Shown: piece after piece, positions 1 through 7,172 of the stretch | How positions within the stretch are numbered: position 1 is the stretch's first letter | Layout: each line of letters starts with the position of its first letter | Assembly (NCBI RefSeq): GCF_900182545.1 | Contig: NZ_FXTJ01000002.1 | Location: 558,001-622,000 of the forward strand | Length of the DNA: 64,000 nucleotides | Direction of reading: 5' to 3' | DNA from: Geodermatophilus aquaeductus | Lineage (GTDB): Bacteria > Actinomycetota > Actinomycetes > Mycobacteriales > Geodermatophilaceae | Translations under genes and position numbers: made by a program | The notes under the pieces: generated by a model | Database searches by the model: none | Told to the model about the DNA's origin: nothing | What the model saw: only the letters and a program-made list of their open reading frames with translations

Positions 1-403
1 GGATCGCCGCCGCGGCAGCCGACTGCACGCGGACACCGTCCAGGACCTGCACGTCGCCGGGCGGCACCGCCAGCCGGCGCACCCGGACGCCCGGGACGCG
101 GCGCGGGTGCGAGCCCGGCGGGAGGACCAGTTCGACGTCGTCCCGTTCGTCGGCGAGGTCGACGCCCCACAGGACCGCGGCGCTCAGGCCCGACACGACG
201 GCGCCCGGCAGCAGCAGACCCGCCGCCGCCCGCGCTCGGAGCCGGTGCGAGTCAGGGACCCGGGCATCGACGTAGACGTCGCGGAAGAGCCGCCGGCAGG
301 AGTGGCCGCGGAGGCGGGCCGGGGTGAGCAGCCCCCGGCGCACCACGTCGGTGCCTCGGAAGAGGCGGTGGCGGAGGACGTCGGGCAGGGCGGTCGTCGA
401 CAC
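1..403 (-). CDS. AbiEi/DUF559-type N-terminal domain protein, truncated by window edge
   Basis: This reading frame runs off the left edge; only the first 134 residues are visible, starting at GTG 403. The visible part holds RGLLTPARL, then LFRDVYVDA, then a GAVVSGLSAAVLWG segment and an acidic beta-hairpin. Proteins of this build are common in Geodermatophilaceae and related actinobacteria. They combine a winged-helix/AbiEi-antitoxin-like N-terminus with a C-terminal DUF559 (PD-(D/E)XK nuclease-like) domain. That C-terminal half lies outside the window, so nuclease function cannot be asserted. No Shine-Dalgarno is evident. The 125 bp between this gene and rsmI holds repeated GTGCAC words but no recognisable gene. 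Confidence 0.6.
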   Translation of the reverse strand, partial: MSTTALPDVLRHRLFRGTDVVRRGLLTPARLRGHSCRRLFRDVYVDARVPDSHRLRARAAAGLLLPGAVVSGLSAAVLWGVDLADERDDVELVLPPGSHPRRVPGVRVRRLAVPPGDVQVLDGVRVQSAAAAAI

Positions 404-528
404 ACGCGCACCCTCGGCGGATCAGCCGACCCGAGGCCTGACGGCGTCCACAGACCGCGTGATGTGCACACATCGCCCGCCGAGCGCTCCGTAACGCACG
501 AGGTGTGCACGGAGCGCGACGCCGCGAC

Positions 529-1365
529 TCAGCCCTTGGCGGCGACGACGGCGTCGTAGACGGTGCGGCGGGACAGGCCGGTGCGGGTGACGACGGCGCG
601 GATCGCGTCCTTGCGCGTGGCGCCCGCCGCCTCCTCCCCCGCCACGAGCGCGGCCAGCTCGGCGGGCGAGAGCTCCACCGGCTCCGGGGAGGCCCCGGCC
701 ACGACGAGGGTGATCTCACCGCGGACCCCGTCGGCGGCCCACTCCGCGAGCGAGGACAGCGGCCCGCGCCGGACCTCCTCGTGCGTCTTCGTCAGCTCCC
801 GGCAGACGGCGGCCTCCCGCGCGGGCCCGAACGCGGCGGCGGCGTCGGCCAGGGCGTCGGCCAGCCGGTGCGGCGACTCGAAGAACACCATCGTGCGGCG
901 CTCGTCGGCCAGCGCGGTCAGGCGGGACCGCCGCTCACCGCCCTTGCGCGGCAGGAACCCCTCGAAGCAGAACCGGTCCACGGGAAGCCCCGAGACGGCG
1001 AGCGCGGTGACCACCGCCGACGGCCCGGGCACCGAGGTCACATCGACGCCGGCGTCGATCGCCGCGCGCACCAGCGTGTACCCGGGGTCGGAGACCGAGG
1101 GCATGCCGGCGTCGGTGAGCAGCAGGACGGTCGCCCCGTCGGACAGCGCGGTCATCAGCCCGGGCAGCCGCTGCCGCTCGACCGACTCGTGGAAGGTCAC
1201 CACCCGCCCGGTCAGCGTCACCTGGAGGTCGGCGGCCAGCCGGTGCAGCCGGCGGGTGTCCTCGACGGCCAGGACGTCGGCCGACGCCATCGCCTGCCGC
1301 AGCCGCGGGCCGACGTCGCCGGGCTGGCCGAGGGGTGCGCCACCGAGCACGAGCCGTCCCGTCAC
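529..1365 (-). CDS. rsmI: 16S rRNA (cytidine1402-2'-O)-methyltransferase RsmI
   Basis: RsmI 2'-O-methylates C1402 in the decoding centre of 16S rRNA using SAM. The protein (278 aa; family about 280) shows the tetrapyrrole-methylase fold: ADVLAVEDTRRL near residue 30, LLLTDAGMPSVSDPG near residue 90 (glycine-rich SAM region), VPGPSAVVTALAVSGLP, the FEGFLPRKG signature and FFESPHRL. A C-terminal helix-turn-helix-like segment (TRKDAIRAVVTRTGLSRRTVYDAV) is typical of the actinobacterial members. I chose GTG 1365 because CAGGCT sits 7 nt upstream (leaderless pattern); ATG 1407 is an alternative adding 14 residues. It is divergent from the mannosyltransferase gene, as rsmI and the mannosyltransferase gene are in mycobacteria (Rv1003/Rv1002c). 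Confidence 0.95.
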   Translation of the reverse strand: MTGRLVLGGAPLGQPGDVGPRLRQAMASADVLAVEDTRRLHRLAADLQVTLTGRVVTFHESVERQRLPGLMTALSDGATVLLLTDAGMPSVSDPGYTLVRAAIDAGVDVTSVPGPSAVVTALAVSGLPVDRFCFEGFLPRKGGERRSRLTALADERRTMVFFESPHRLADALADAAAAFGPAREAAVCRELTKTHEEVRRGPLSSLAEWAADGVRGEITLVVAGASPEPVELSPAELAALVAGEEAAGATRKDAIRAVVTRTGLSRRTVYDAVVAAKG

Positions 1366-1372
1366 GGCGACG

Positions 1373-1412
1373 AGCCTGTCACGCCGGGCGGTCCGCCCGT
1401 CCCACATACCCT
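1373..1412. promoter_or_regulatory. Divergent leaderless promoters of rsmI and pmt
   Basis: Two nAnnnT -10 hexamers face away from each other: CAGGCT (minus strand, 1378-1373), 7 nt before GTG 1365, and TACCCT (1407-1412), 7 nt before ATG 1420. Neither gene has a Shine-Dalgarno, so transcription probably begins at or within a base or two of the start codon. Confidence 0.55.
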
Positions 1413-1419
1413 GAGGCGC

Positions 1420-2952
1420 ATGGCGGTCCTGGCTCCCGAGCGCGCGGACGCCGAGCCGCCGGCCGAGGACCTCCCCGCCCGCCCGCCGCGCCGCTGGCCC
1501 GCGCCGCGGCCCCGGGTGGACCGCACTCCCCCGCTGCCCACCGACCGGCTGCTGTCGTGGGTGCTCGCCGCCGTGCTCGGCGTCCTGGCGCTGGTCGGCC
1601 GCCTGGTCGGCATCACCTACCCCGACACGCTGCTGTTCGACGAGGCGTACTACCCGCCCGAGGCGCACGAGCTGCTGGTCTGGGGCCACGAGTACAACCG
1701 CGGCTACACGTTCATCGTCCACCCGCCGCTGGGCAAGTGGCTGATCGCCGCGGGCGAGCAGGTCTTCGGCTACACCAGCCTCGGCTGGCGGTTCCCCTCG
1801 GCGGTGGCCGGCGCCATCGCCGTCGTCCTGCTCGTCCGGCTGACCCGGCGGCTGACCGGCTCGACGCTGCTCGGCCTGGTCGCGGGTCTGCTCCTGGCCC
1901 TCGACGGCTTCGCGTTCACCGTCTCCCGCATCGGCCTGCTCGACGTCTTCCTGCAGGTCCTCGTGCTCGGCGCGGTCGCCTGCCTCGTCGTCGACCGCGA
2001 CCGCGTGCGCGCCCGCATCAGCGGCTCGCTACCGGTGCCGGCCACCGGCTTCCGCCTCGGCCCGCGTGGCTGGCGCATCGCCGCGGGTCTCCTCTTCGGC
2101 TGCGCCTGCTCGGTGAAGTGGAGCGGGATCTACTTCCTGGCGTTCTGCGCCGTCCTGTCGCTGTTCTGGGACCGGGCGGCCTGGCGGGCGGCCGGCGTCC
2201 CGAACCCGACGGCGACCGCGCTGCGCCGCGGGCTGCCCGGCGCCACGTGGGCGCTGGCCGCCGTCCCGGTGCTGACCTACCTCGCCAGCTTCGCCGGGTG
2301 GTTCCTCGGGGAGACGGCGCAGGGACGCTGGTGGGCGCAGCGCAACCCCGAGACCGCCTTCCCGTGGATCCCCGACGCGCTGCGGTCGTGGTGGCACATG
2401 CACGTCGAGTGGTGGACCTTCCACAACGGCCTGTCGACGCCGCACCCGTGGGAGTCCGGCCCGTGGACCTGGCTGGTGAACGGCCGGCCGATCCTGCTGT
2501 GGAACCCGCAGGGCCTCACCGACTCCGCGGGCGACCAGGTCATCCGCTACATCCTCATGGTCGGGACGCCGACGCTGTGGCTGGCGTTCGCCCCGGCGCT
2601 GGCCTGGACCGTGTGGCGGATCGTCGCCCGCCGCGACCCCGCCGCCGTGCTGGTCGCCGTCACCGTGACCGCGGGCTGGGGCACCTGGTTCCTCAACCCC
2701 GAGCGCACGATGTTCGTCTTCTACATGGCGCCGGTGCTGCCGTTCTTCGTGCTCGCCGTGACGCTCGCGCTGCAGGACGTCCTCGGCCGACCCGAGGCGC
2801 CCGCGTGGCGGCGCTCCGCGGGGCTGGCCGCGGTCAGCGGCTACGTCGCGGTCGTGGCCGGCACCTTCGCGTTCTTCTACCCGGTACTCGCCGGGCGCCC
2901 GCTCTCGCACGCGGAGTGGCTGCTGCGCATGTGGTTCCCGTCATGGTTCTGA
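1420..2952 (+). CDS. pmt: Dolichyl-phosphate-mannose--protein O-mannosyltransferase (PMT family)
   Basis: Transfers mannose from polyprenyl-phosphate-mannose to Ser/Thr of secreted proteins at the membrane (510 aa; M. tuberculosis homologue Rv1002c). After a cytosolic proline/arginine-rich N-terminus (about 45 aa) there is a first membrane segment, then the acidic pair in LFDEAYY (around residue 75), the catalytic motif of GT39 enzymes facing the periplasmic side. HPPLGKW and GLLLALDGFAFTVSRIG follow, then SVKWSGIYF and a row of membrane helices. The C-terminal part contains the HMHVEWWTFHNGL loop. ATG 1420 is supported by TACCCT 7 nt upstream, and there is no SD. It is divergent from rsmI. 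Confidence 0.93.
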   Translation: MAVLAPERADAEPPAEDLPARPPRRWPAPRPRVDRTPPLPTDRLLSWVLAAVLGVLALVGRLVGITYPDTLLFDEAYYPPEAHELLVWGHEYNRGYTFIVHPPLGKWLIAAGEQVFGYTSLGWRFPSAVAGAIAVVLLVRLTRRLTGSTLLGLVAGLLLALDGFAFTVSRIGLLDVFLQVLVLGAVACLVVDRDRVRARISGSLPVPATGFRLGPRGWRIAAGLLFGCACSVKWSGIYFLAFCAVLSLFWDRAAWRAAGVPNPTATALRRGLPGATWALAAVPVLTYLASFAGWFLGETAQGRWWAQRNPETAFPWIPDALRSWWHMHVEWWTFHNGLSTPHPWESGPWTWLVNGRPILLWNPQGLTDSAGDQVIRYILMVGTPTLWLAFAPALAWTVWRIVARRDPAAVLVAVTVTAGWGTWFLNPERTMFVFYMAPVLPFFVLAVTLALQDVLGRPEAPAWRRSAGLAAVSGYVAVVAGTFAFFYPVLAGRPLSHAEWLLRMWFPSWF

Positions 2953-2966
2953 GGAGCCCGCTCCTC
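2951..2966 (+). terminator. Short hairpin at the pmt stop codon
   Basis: GAGGAG / CTCCTC arms (6 bp, perfect) with a CCCG loop, starting inside the pmt stop codon. There is no T-tract, so termination is only plausible. Confidence 0.4.
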
Positions 2967-2974
2967 CGATAGAT

Positions 2975-2991
2975 GGTTGCGGAGTACAACC
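2975..2991. promoter_or_regulatory. Palindromic operator-like site upstream of the MFS gene
   Basis: GGTTG and CAACC arms separated by 7 nt, about 77 bp before the MFS start. The form (TTG-CAA half sites with a short AT-containing core) resembles operators of MarR-family regulators that control efflux pumps. No regulator gene is adjacent; the only MarR gene in the window is 13 kb away. Confidence 0.4.
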
Positions 2992-3067
2992 GACGGTGCG
3001 CCCTTGGAGGCCCACCTCGCCGCCGACGAGGGCGCTCCCCCGCCCCTCGCACCCCGGAGGTGACCCG

Positions 3068-4366
3068 GTGAGCTCCGCCGCCGGAACCAGCACGTGGAAG
3101 CAGCCGAAGGCGGTCTACGCCGTCGCCTTCGCCTGCGTCGTCAGCTTCATGGGCATCGGCCTGGTCGACCCGATCCTGCCGGCGCTGTCCGAGCAGCTCG
3201 ACGCCACGCCCAGCCAGGTCAGCCTGCTGTTCACCAGCTACCTCGTCGTGACCGCCGTGGCGATGCTCGCCACCGGCTGGGTCTCGAGCCGCATCGGCGC
3301 CAAGAAGACGCTGGTCACCGGCCTGGCGATCATCGTCGTCTTCTCCGCCCTGGCCGGGCTGTCCGGCTCGATCGACGGCATCGTCGGCTTCCGCGCCGGC
3401 TGGGGCCTGGGCAACGCGCTGTTCATCGCCACCTCGCTGGCGGTCATCGTCGCCTCGGCCACCGGCGGCTTCGCCGGCGCGATCGTGCTCTACGAGGCCG
3501 CACTCGGCCTGGGCATCGCGGCCGGCCCGCTGGTCGGCGGCCTGCTCGGTGACGTGAGCTGGCGCGGGCCGTTCTTCGGTGTCGCGGTGCTCATGGCGGT
3601 CGCGCTGCTGGCCACCGTCGTCCTGCTCGACGACGTCCCGAAGCCCGCGGTCACGACGCCGCTGTCGGCCCCGCTGAAGGCCCTGCGGCACCGCAGCCTG
3701 CTGACGATGGCGATCACCGCGGTGCTCTACAACTGGGGCTTCTTCACGATGCTGGGCTACGCGCCCTACCCGATGGAGCTCGGCGCGGTGCAGCTCGGCT
3801 GGGTGTTCTTCGGCTGGGGGCTGCTGGTCGCGGTCTTCTCCGTCGTCGCCGCGCCCCGGCTGCAGGCCCGCTTCGGCACCGCCCCCTCGCTCTACGGCGC
3901 GCTCGGCTTCTTCGCCGTCCTGCTGCTGCTCATCGGCCTGTTCACCGACGTCCGGTGGGCGCTCATCAGCTGCGTCGTCGCGTCGGGGATGGTCGTCGGG
4001 GTCAACAACACGCTCACCACGCAGGCGGTCATGCTCGTCTCGCCGGCGGAGCGCCCGGTCGCCTCGGCCGCCTACGGCTTCGTGCGGTTCATCGGCGGCG
4101 GGCTGGCGCCGTTCGTCGCCGGGAAGATGGTCGACACCTGGGACATCCACGTCCCGTTCGTCGTCGGCGCCGTCGCCGTGGCCCTCGGCATCGTCGTGCT
4201 GGCCACCGGCCACCGGGTGCTGGCCGCCGCCGACGCCGGGCTGGTCGGGGACGCGCACGGACCGGTCGACGACGTCGCCGGCGAGGTGGCCGACGAGTTC
4301 GGCGGCGCGCCAGCCGCGATCGACAGCGAGGTCACCGCGGCGCACGCGAGCGCCCGGGTCAGGTGA
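3068..4366 (+). CDS. MFS transporter (DHA-type drug/metabolite exporter)
   Basis: A 432-aa major facilitator protein with about 12 membrane segments. Helix 1 begins AVAFACVVSFMGIGLVDPILPAL; the motif between helices 2 and 3 is GWVSSRIGAKKTL, a version of the MFS motif A (G-x-x-x-D-R-x-G-R/K). An FFGVAVLM segment lies mid-protein and a hydrophilic Asp/Ala-rich tail of about 45 residues follows the last helix. GTG 3068 is chosen because of a strong SD, GGAGGTGA at 3056-3063. The operator-like palindrome upstream suggests ligand-responsive control. Substrate is unknown. The 3' end overlaps the convergent PPK2-like gene by 8 bp. Confidence 0.88.
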   Translation: MSSAAGTSTWKQPKAVYAVAFACVVSFMGIGLVDPILPALSEQLDATPSQVSLLFTSYLVVTAVAMLATGWVSSRIGAKKTLVTGLAIIVVFSALAGLSGSIDGIVGFRAGWGLGNALFIATSLAVIVASATGGFAGAIVLYEAALGLGIAAGPLVGGLLGDVSWRGPFFGVAVLMAVALLATVVLLDDVPKPAVTTPLSAPLKALRHRSLLTMAITAVLYNWGFFTMLGYAPYPMELGAVQLGWVFFGWGLLVAVFSVVAAPRLQARFGTAPSLYGALGFFAVLLLLIGLFTDVRWALISCVVASGMVVGVNNTLTTQAVMLVSPAERPVASAAYGFVRFIGGGLAPFVAGKMVDTWDIHVPFVVGAVAVALGIVVLATGHRVLAAADAGLVGDAHGPVDDVAGEVADEFGGAPAAIDSEVTAAHASARVR

Positions 4367-5381
4367 CCGGCACCGGCGCGGACGCCGCCCGCACGAGCAG
4401 CGGGTCGGGGGTCCCGACGACGTCGTCGCGGCGGCCGTCGTAGTCCAGCGCCGACAGGACGTGCCGCACCGCCTCGAGCCGGGCGCGCGGCTCGTCGTTG
4501 GCACGGACGACGGTCCACGGCGGCGTCGCGGCCAGGACCGTCTCCTCGGCGGCCGTGTGCGCGTCCCAGCGGTCGAGGACGGCCAGGTCGGCGGTTGTGA
4601 GCCGGTACCCGTCGCGGCGCAGGGCCAGCCGGGTGCGCTGCTCGCCGCGGGTGACGGAGAACCACAGCTTGACCAGCCGCAGGCCGCCGGCCACGAGCAG
4701 CTGCTCGGCCGCGGCCACCGCACGCAGGTCGCCGGTGCCGGTCTCCACCGCCGGCCGGCCGTACCAGGACCGGTCGAACAGCACGAGCTCCCCCGCGGCC
4801 GGCAGGGCGCCCAGGGACGGCCGCACCGGCGCCGACGGGCTCCCCGGCGCCACCACGCGGGTGCGGCGCGGGTCCAGGTGCTCGGTGACCGTCCGGACCA
4901 GGCCGTCGGTGCCCGCGGCCTCGCGCCCCTCGAGGACGACGGCCACCCTCTGCCCGGTCGCGCCCGCCCAGCGCTGCAGCTTGAGCAGCTCGACCTGCAG
5001 CCGCAGCTCCTGCACCTCGGACTCCGCGCGGCCCATCAGCCCGTCGTAGGGGTGGTCCTCGCGCCACGTCTCCGGCCGCCGTCCCGGGGCCCGGCGGCCG
5101 GCGCCCACGTCCGCACCGGGACGCGGGCGAGGGACGGGCGCGGCGGCGCGGTGCACCGGCGGGCGCTCCGGCACCTCCGGCCCGGGCAGCCGCAGCAGCT
5201 CGAGCGGCACCCAGACCACGCGCGGCGCACCGGCGACGTCTACCCGGACCCGCACCCGGCAGCGGCCGGCCCCGTCGTGCCGCCAGCCGAGCACCCCGGC
5301 CGGGAGCCAGGCGCCGTCGAGGTGCAGCTCCGCCGGCTGGGGGTGCGCCAGGGAGGCGACCCGGTGCTCCTCCCCTGCCAT
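4359..5381 (-). CDS. PPK2-family polyphosphate-kinase-like protein with degenerate Walker A and N-terminal extension
   Basis: The C-terminal part (about residues 120-335 of 340) matches the PPK2 fold: LQVELLKLQRW, a P-loop region EGREAAGTDG (residues 151-160), LPAAGELVLFDRSWYGR (Walker B), LWFSVTRGEQRTRL, LAVLDRWDAHTAAEE and WTVVRANDEPRARLEAVRHVLS. PPK2 enzymes have EGxDAAGKGG, so the nucleotide-binding lysine is a threonine here. The usual lid segment with the ER-GQWYFQRY signature is replaced by a shorter Pro/Ser-rich stretch. Residues 1-65 form a separate small beta-rich domain (WLPAGVLGWRHDG...WVPLELLRL), followed by a Pro/Arg-rich linker. Start ATG 5381 has TAGCGT 7 nt upstream (leaderless). 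Likely a pseudoenzyme or a kinase with altered chemistry. Confidence 0.8.
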   Translation of the reverse strand: MAGEEHRVASLAHPQPAELHLDGAWLPAGVLGWRHDGAGRCRVRVRVDVAGAPRVVWVPLELLRLPGPEVPERPPVHRAAAPVPRPRPGADVGAGRRAPGRRPETWREDHPYDGLMGRAESEVQELRLQVELLKLQRWAGATGQRVAVVLEGREAAGTDGLVRTVTEHLDPRRTRVVAPGSPSAPVRPSLGALPAAGELVLFDRSWYGRPAVETGTGDLRAVAAAEQLLVAGGLRLVKLWFSVTRGEQRTRLALRRDGYRLTTADLAVLDRWDAHTAAEETVLAATPPWTVVRANDEPRARLEAVRHVLSALDYDGRRDDVVGTPDPLLVRAASAPVPVT

Positions 5382-5535
5382 GCGCAGGACGCTAGGAGCC
5401 GCGACGGCGCGTCCCCGGCAGGCGGGATGACGAAGTCCGGCCGCCGTCGCTGTCGAAGACGGCCCACCCACCGGCCCCGGGAACGACGGACGCCGCCGGG
5501 GCGGGTGCCCCGACGGCGTCGGTGTCGTGCGTCTG

Positions 5536-5611
<76 letters not shown>

Positions 5612-5644
5612 TGACTGCGGGGGAAAGACTACCGCCCGCGCCCC

Positions 5645-5672
5645 CGGGTGCCACCGGCGGGGGTGGCACCCG
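5645..5672 (-). terminator. Hairpin downstream of glpR
   Basis: GGGTGCCACC / GGTGGCACCC arms (10 bp, perfect; 5646-5655 and 5662-5671) around a 6-nt loop, with one more C-G closing pair. It lies between the glpR stop and tRNA-Ala on the same strand. No U-tract follows. Confidence 0.6.
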
Positions 5673-5687
5673 AGGGTCTCGGTGCTC

Positions 5688-6386
5688 TCAGCCGTTGACC
5701 ACCCGCGGCTGGTAGAGGTCGATGTCGGCGAACCCGATGTCGTCGTCGTCCAGGCCGACGACGGCGCTGTCCTGCCAGCCGGCGGGCACCGGGCGGGCGG
5801 CGACCACGCGGGCCGGGCGCAGCGGGTGCACCGGCGCCAGCGGCAGGCTCGGGTGCGGCAGGCCGACGGTCGGGTGCACCGGCTCCTCGGTGAGGACCGG
5901 CGCCTCGATCGGCCCGGCCACCATCGGCTCGGCCACGCGGGGCGCCGGCCGGGGCACGGGCCGGGCGGCGGCACGGGCGGCACGGCGGGCGGCGGCGCGC
6001 TCGCGGCGGGCCGCGGCGCGCAGGACCACCAGGTAGCCGACCAGCGCGACGTCGAGCAGCCCCTGGGCCACCCACAGCCACGGCGTGAGGGTCAGCGCGC
6101 CGACCAGCGCCAGCAGCGTGAGCGCCACCAGCCCGGCGAGCGTGCGCCGCCGGACGGCGTGCACGTCGATCCGCAGCTCGCCGGTCTGCCGGAGGAACTC
6201 GCGGTCGACCGCGACGCGCTCCGTCTCGGCCGAGCGGACCGGGTCACTCCCCCGCCGGCGCTGCAGCGTCCGGCCCGGAGTGACCTCCGCGCGGGTCGCC
6301 GAGGCGTCGCCGCGGGTCACCACCATCGGCACCAGCACGACGAACCACAGCACGACCAGCGCGGCCAGCAGGACGCCTGACCCCAT
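5688..6386 (-). CDS. glpR: GlpR/SepX-type divisome membrane receptor
   Basis: A 232-aa membrane protein. One helix lies at the extreme N-terminus (LLAALVVLWFVVLVPMVV), then a cytosolic stretch of about 80 residues and two adjacent helices (LAGLVALTLLALVGALTL, WLWVAQGLLDVALVGYLVVL). After these comes an Arg/Ala/Pro-rich cytosolic tail ending in an acidic patch and DLYQPRVVNG. This matches the SepX (Streptomyces) / GlpR (Corynebacterium) family, which recruits the gephyrin-like Glp to FtsZ at division sites. Synteny supports it: glp and a rimJ-like gene lie just upstream, as in M. tuberculosis Rv0994-Rv0996. I chose ATG 6386 to match family N-termini; GTG 6398 is possible. A TAACCT -10 (6430-6425) upstream suggests its own promoter. 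Confidence 0.85.
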   Translation of the reverse strand: MGSGVLLAALVVLWFVVLVPMVVTRGDASATRAEVTPGRTLQRRRGSDPVRSAETERVAVDREFLRQTGELRIDVHAVRRRTLAGLVALTLLALVGALTLTPWLWVAQGLLDVALVGYLVVLRAAARRERAAARRAARAAARPVPRPAPRVAEPMVAGPIEAPVLTEEPVHPTVGLPHPSLPLAPVHPLRPARVVAARPVPAGWQDSAVVGLDDDDIGFADIDLYQPRVVNG

Positions 6387-6550
6387 CGAGAACACCACCC
6401 GTCACACGAGTCACTTGCCGCGGGAGGTTATGCAGGTCGCTGCCCACATCGAGGGAGGCGCGCGGCGTGTCGCGCGAGTGTCGTGTGACGGGAGTGGCCG
6501 CGGCAGCGGCGTGTCGACATGGAGTCGAACGGACACCGGGCGTGCGCGTG

Positions 6551-7162
6551 CTAGTGGCGGGGCGCGCGCGAGGCCCAGACGGCGACCACGCCGCGCGGGG
6601 AGTCCTCGGCCAGCAGCGCGTAGGACAGGTGGTCGCGCCAGTCGCCGTCGATGTCGAGGTAGCGGCGCAGCAGTCCCTCGCGGGTGAACCCGAGCCGCTC
6701 GACGAGGCGCTGGCTGGGCCCGTTCTCCGGGCGGATGTCGGCCTGCAGCCGGTGCAGTCCGCCGGGGCCGAAGGCGTGGTCGCAGACGAGGGCCACCGCC
6801 AGCGACGCCATCCCGCGCCCGGCCACCGACCGGTCGATCCAGTAGCCCAGCGACCCCGACCGCAGGGCGCCGCGGACGATGTTGTCCACCGTCACCTGCC
6901 CGGCCAGCCGGCCCTCGACGCGGACGGCGAAGGGCATCGACGTCCCGGCCCGCGCCCGGCGGGCGACCGAGCGGCGCATCACGCGGTAGGCCGCCGGCGT
7001 GTGCCGGACCGACCAGGCCACCCCGGCCGATGGCTCCCACGGCCGCAGCCAGGACTCGTTGGCCAGCCGCAGCCGGCTCCACTCGGCGGCGTCGCCGCGT
7101 CGCAGCGGGGCGAGCTCGACCGGTCCGTACGCCAGCCGGGCCGGCCAGCCCGGGTGCTGCAC
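6551..7162 (-). CDS. RimJ/RimL-like GNAT N-acetyltransferase
   Basis: A 203-aa GNAT enzyme that probably acetylates an alpha-amino group or a small amine with acetyl-CoA. Visible are the RimJ/RimL-type N-terminus (VELAPLRRGDAAEWSRLR), a GSLGYWID beta strand, the acetyl-CoA pyrophosphate loop RSVAGRGMASLAV (motif A, normally R/Q-x-x-G-x-G/A), and the C-terminal NGPSQRLVERLGFTREGLLRRYL typical of RimJ. It follows glp with a 10-bp gap, so the two are co-transcribed. This acetyltransferase is a conserved member of the galU-glp-rimJ-glpR locus in actinobacteria, but its substrate there is not established to my knowledge. Confidence 0.88.
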   Translation of the reverse strand: MQHPGWPARLAYGPVELAPLRRGDAAEWSRLRLANESWLRPWEPSAGVAWSVRHTPAAYRVMRRSVARRARAGTSMPFAVRVEGRLAGQVTVDNIVRGALRSGSLGYWIDRSVAGRGMASLAVALVCDHAFGPGGLHRLQADIRPENGPSQRLVERLGFTREGLLRRYLDIDGDWRDHLSYALLAEDSPRGVVAVWASRAPRH

Positions 7163-7172
7163 CGGGTCCAGC

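Noticed and set aside
429-510. GTGTGCAC/TGTGCACA words upstream of the left-edge gene as a CRP/GlxR site
   Set aside because: The half-site spacing does not match TGTGA-N6-TCACA; the repeats may be chance in GC-rich DNA.
505-1419. In-frame extension of the mannosyltransferase gene upstream of ATG 1420
   Set aside because: The segment is the antisense shadow of rsmI, has no family similarity, and the leaderless hexamer fixes the start at 1420.
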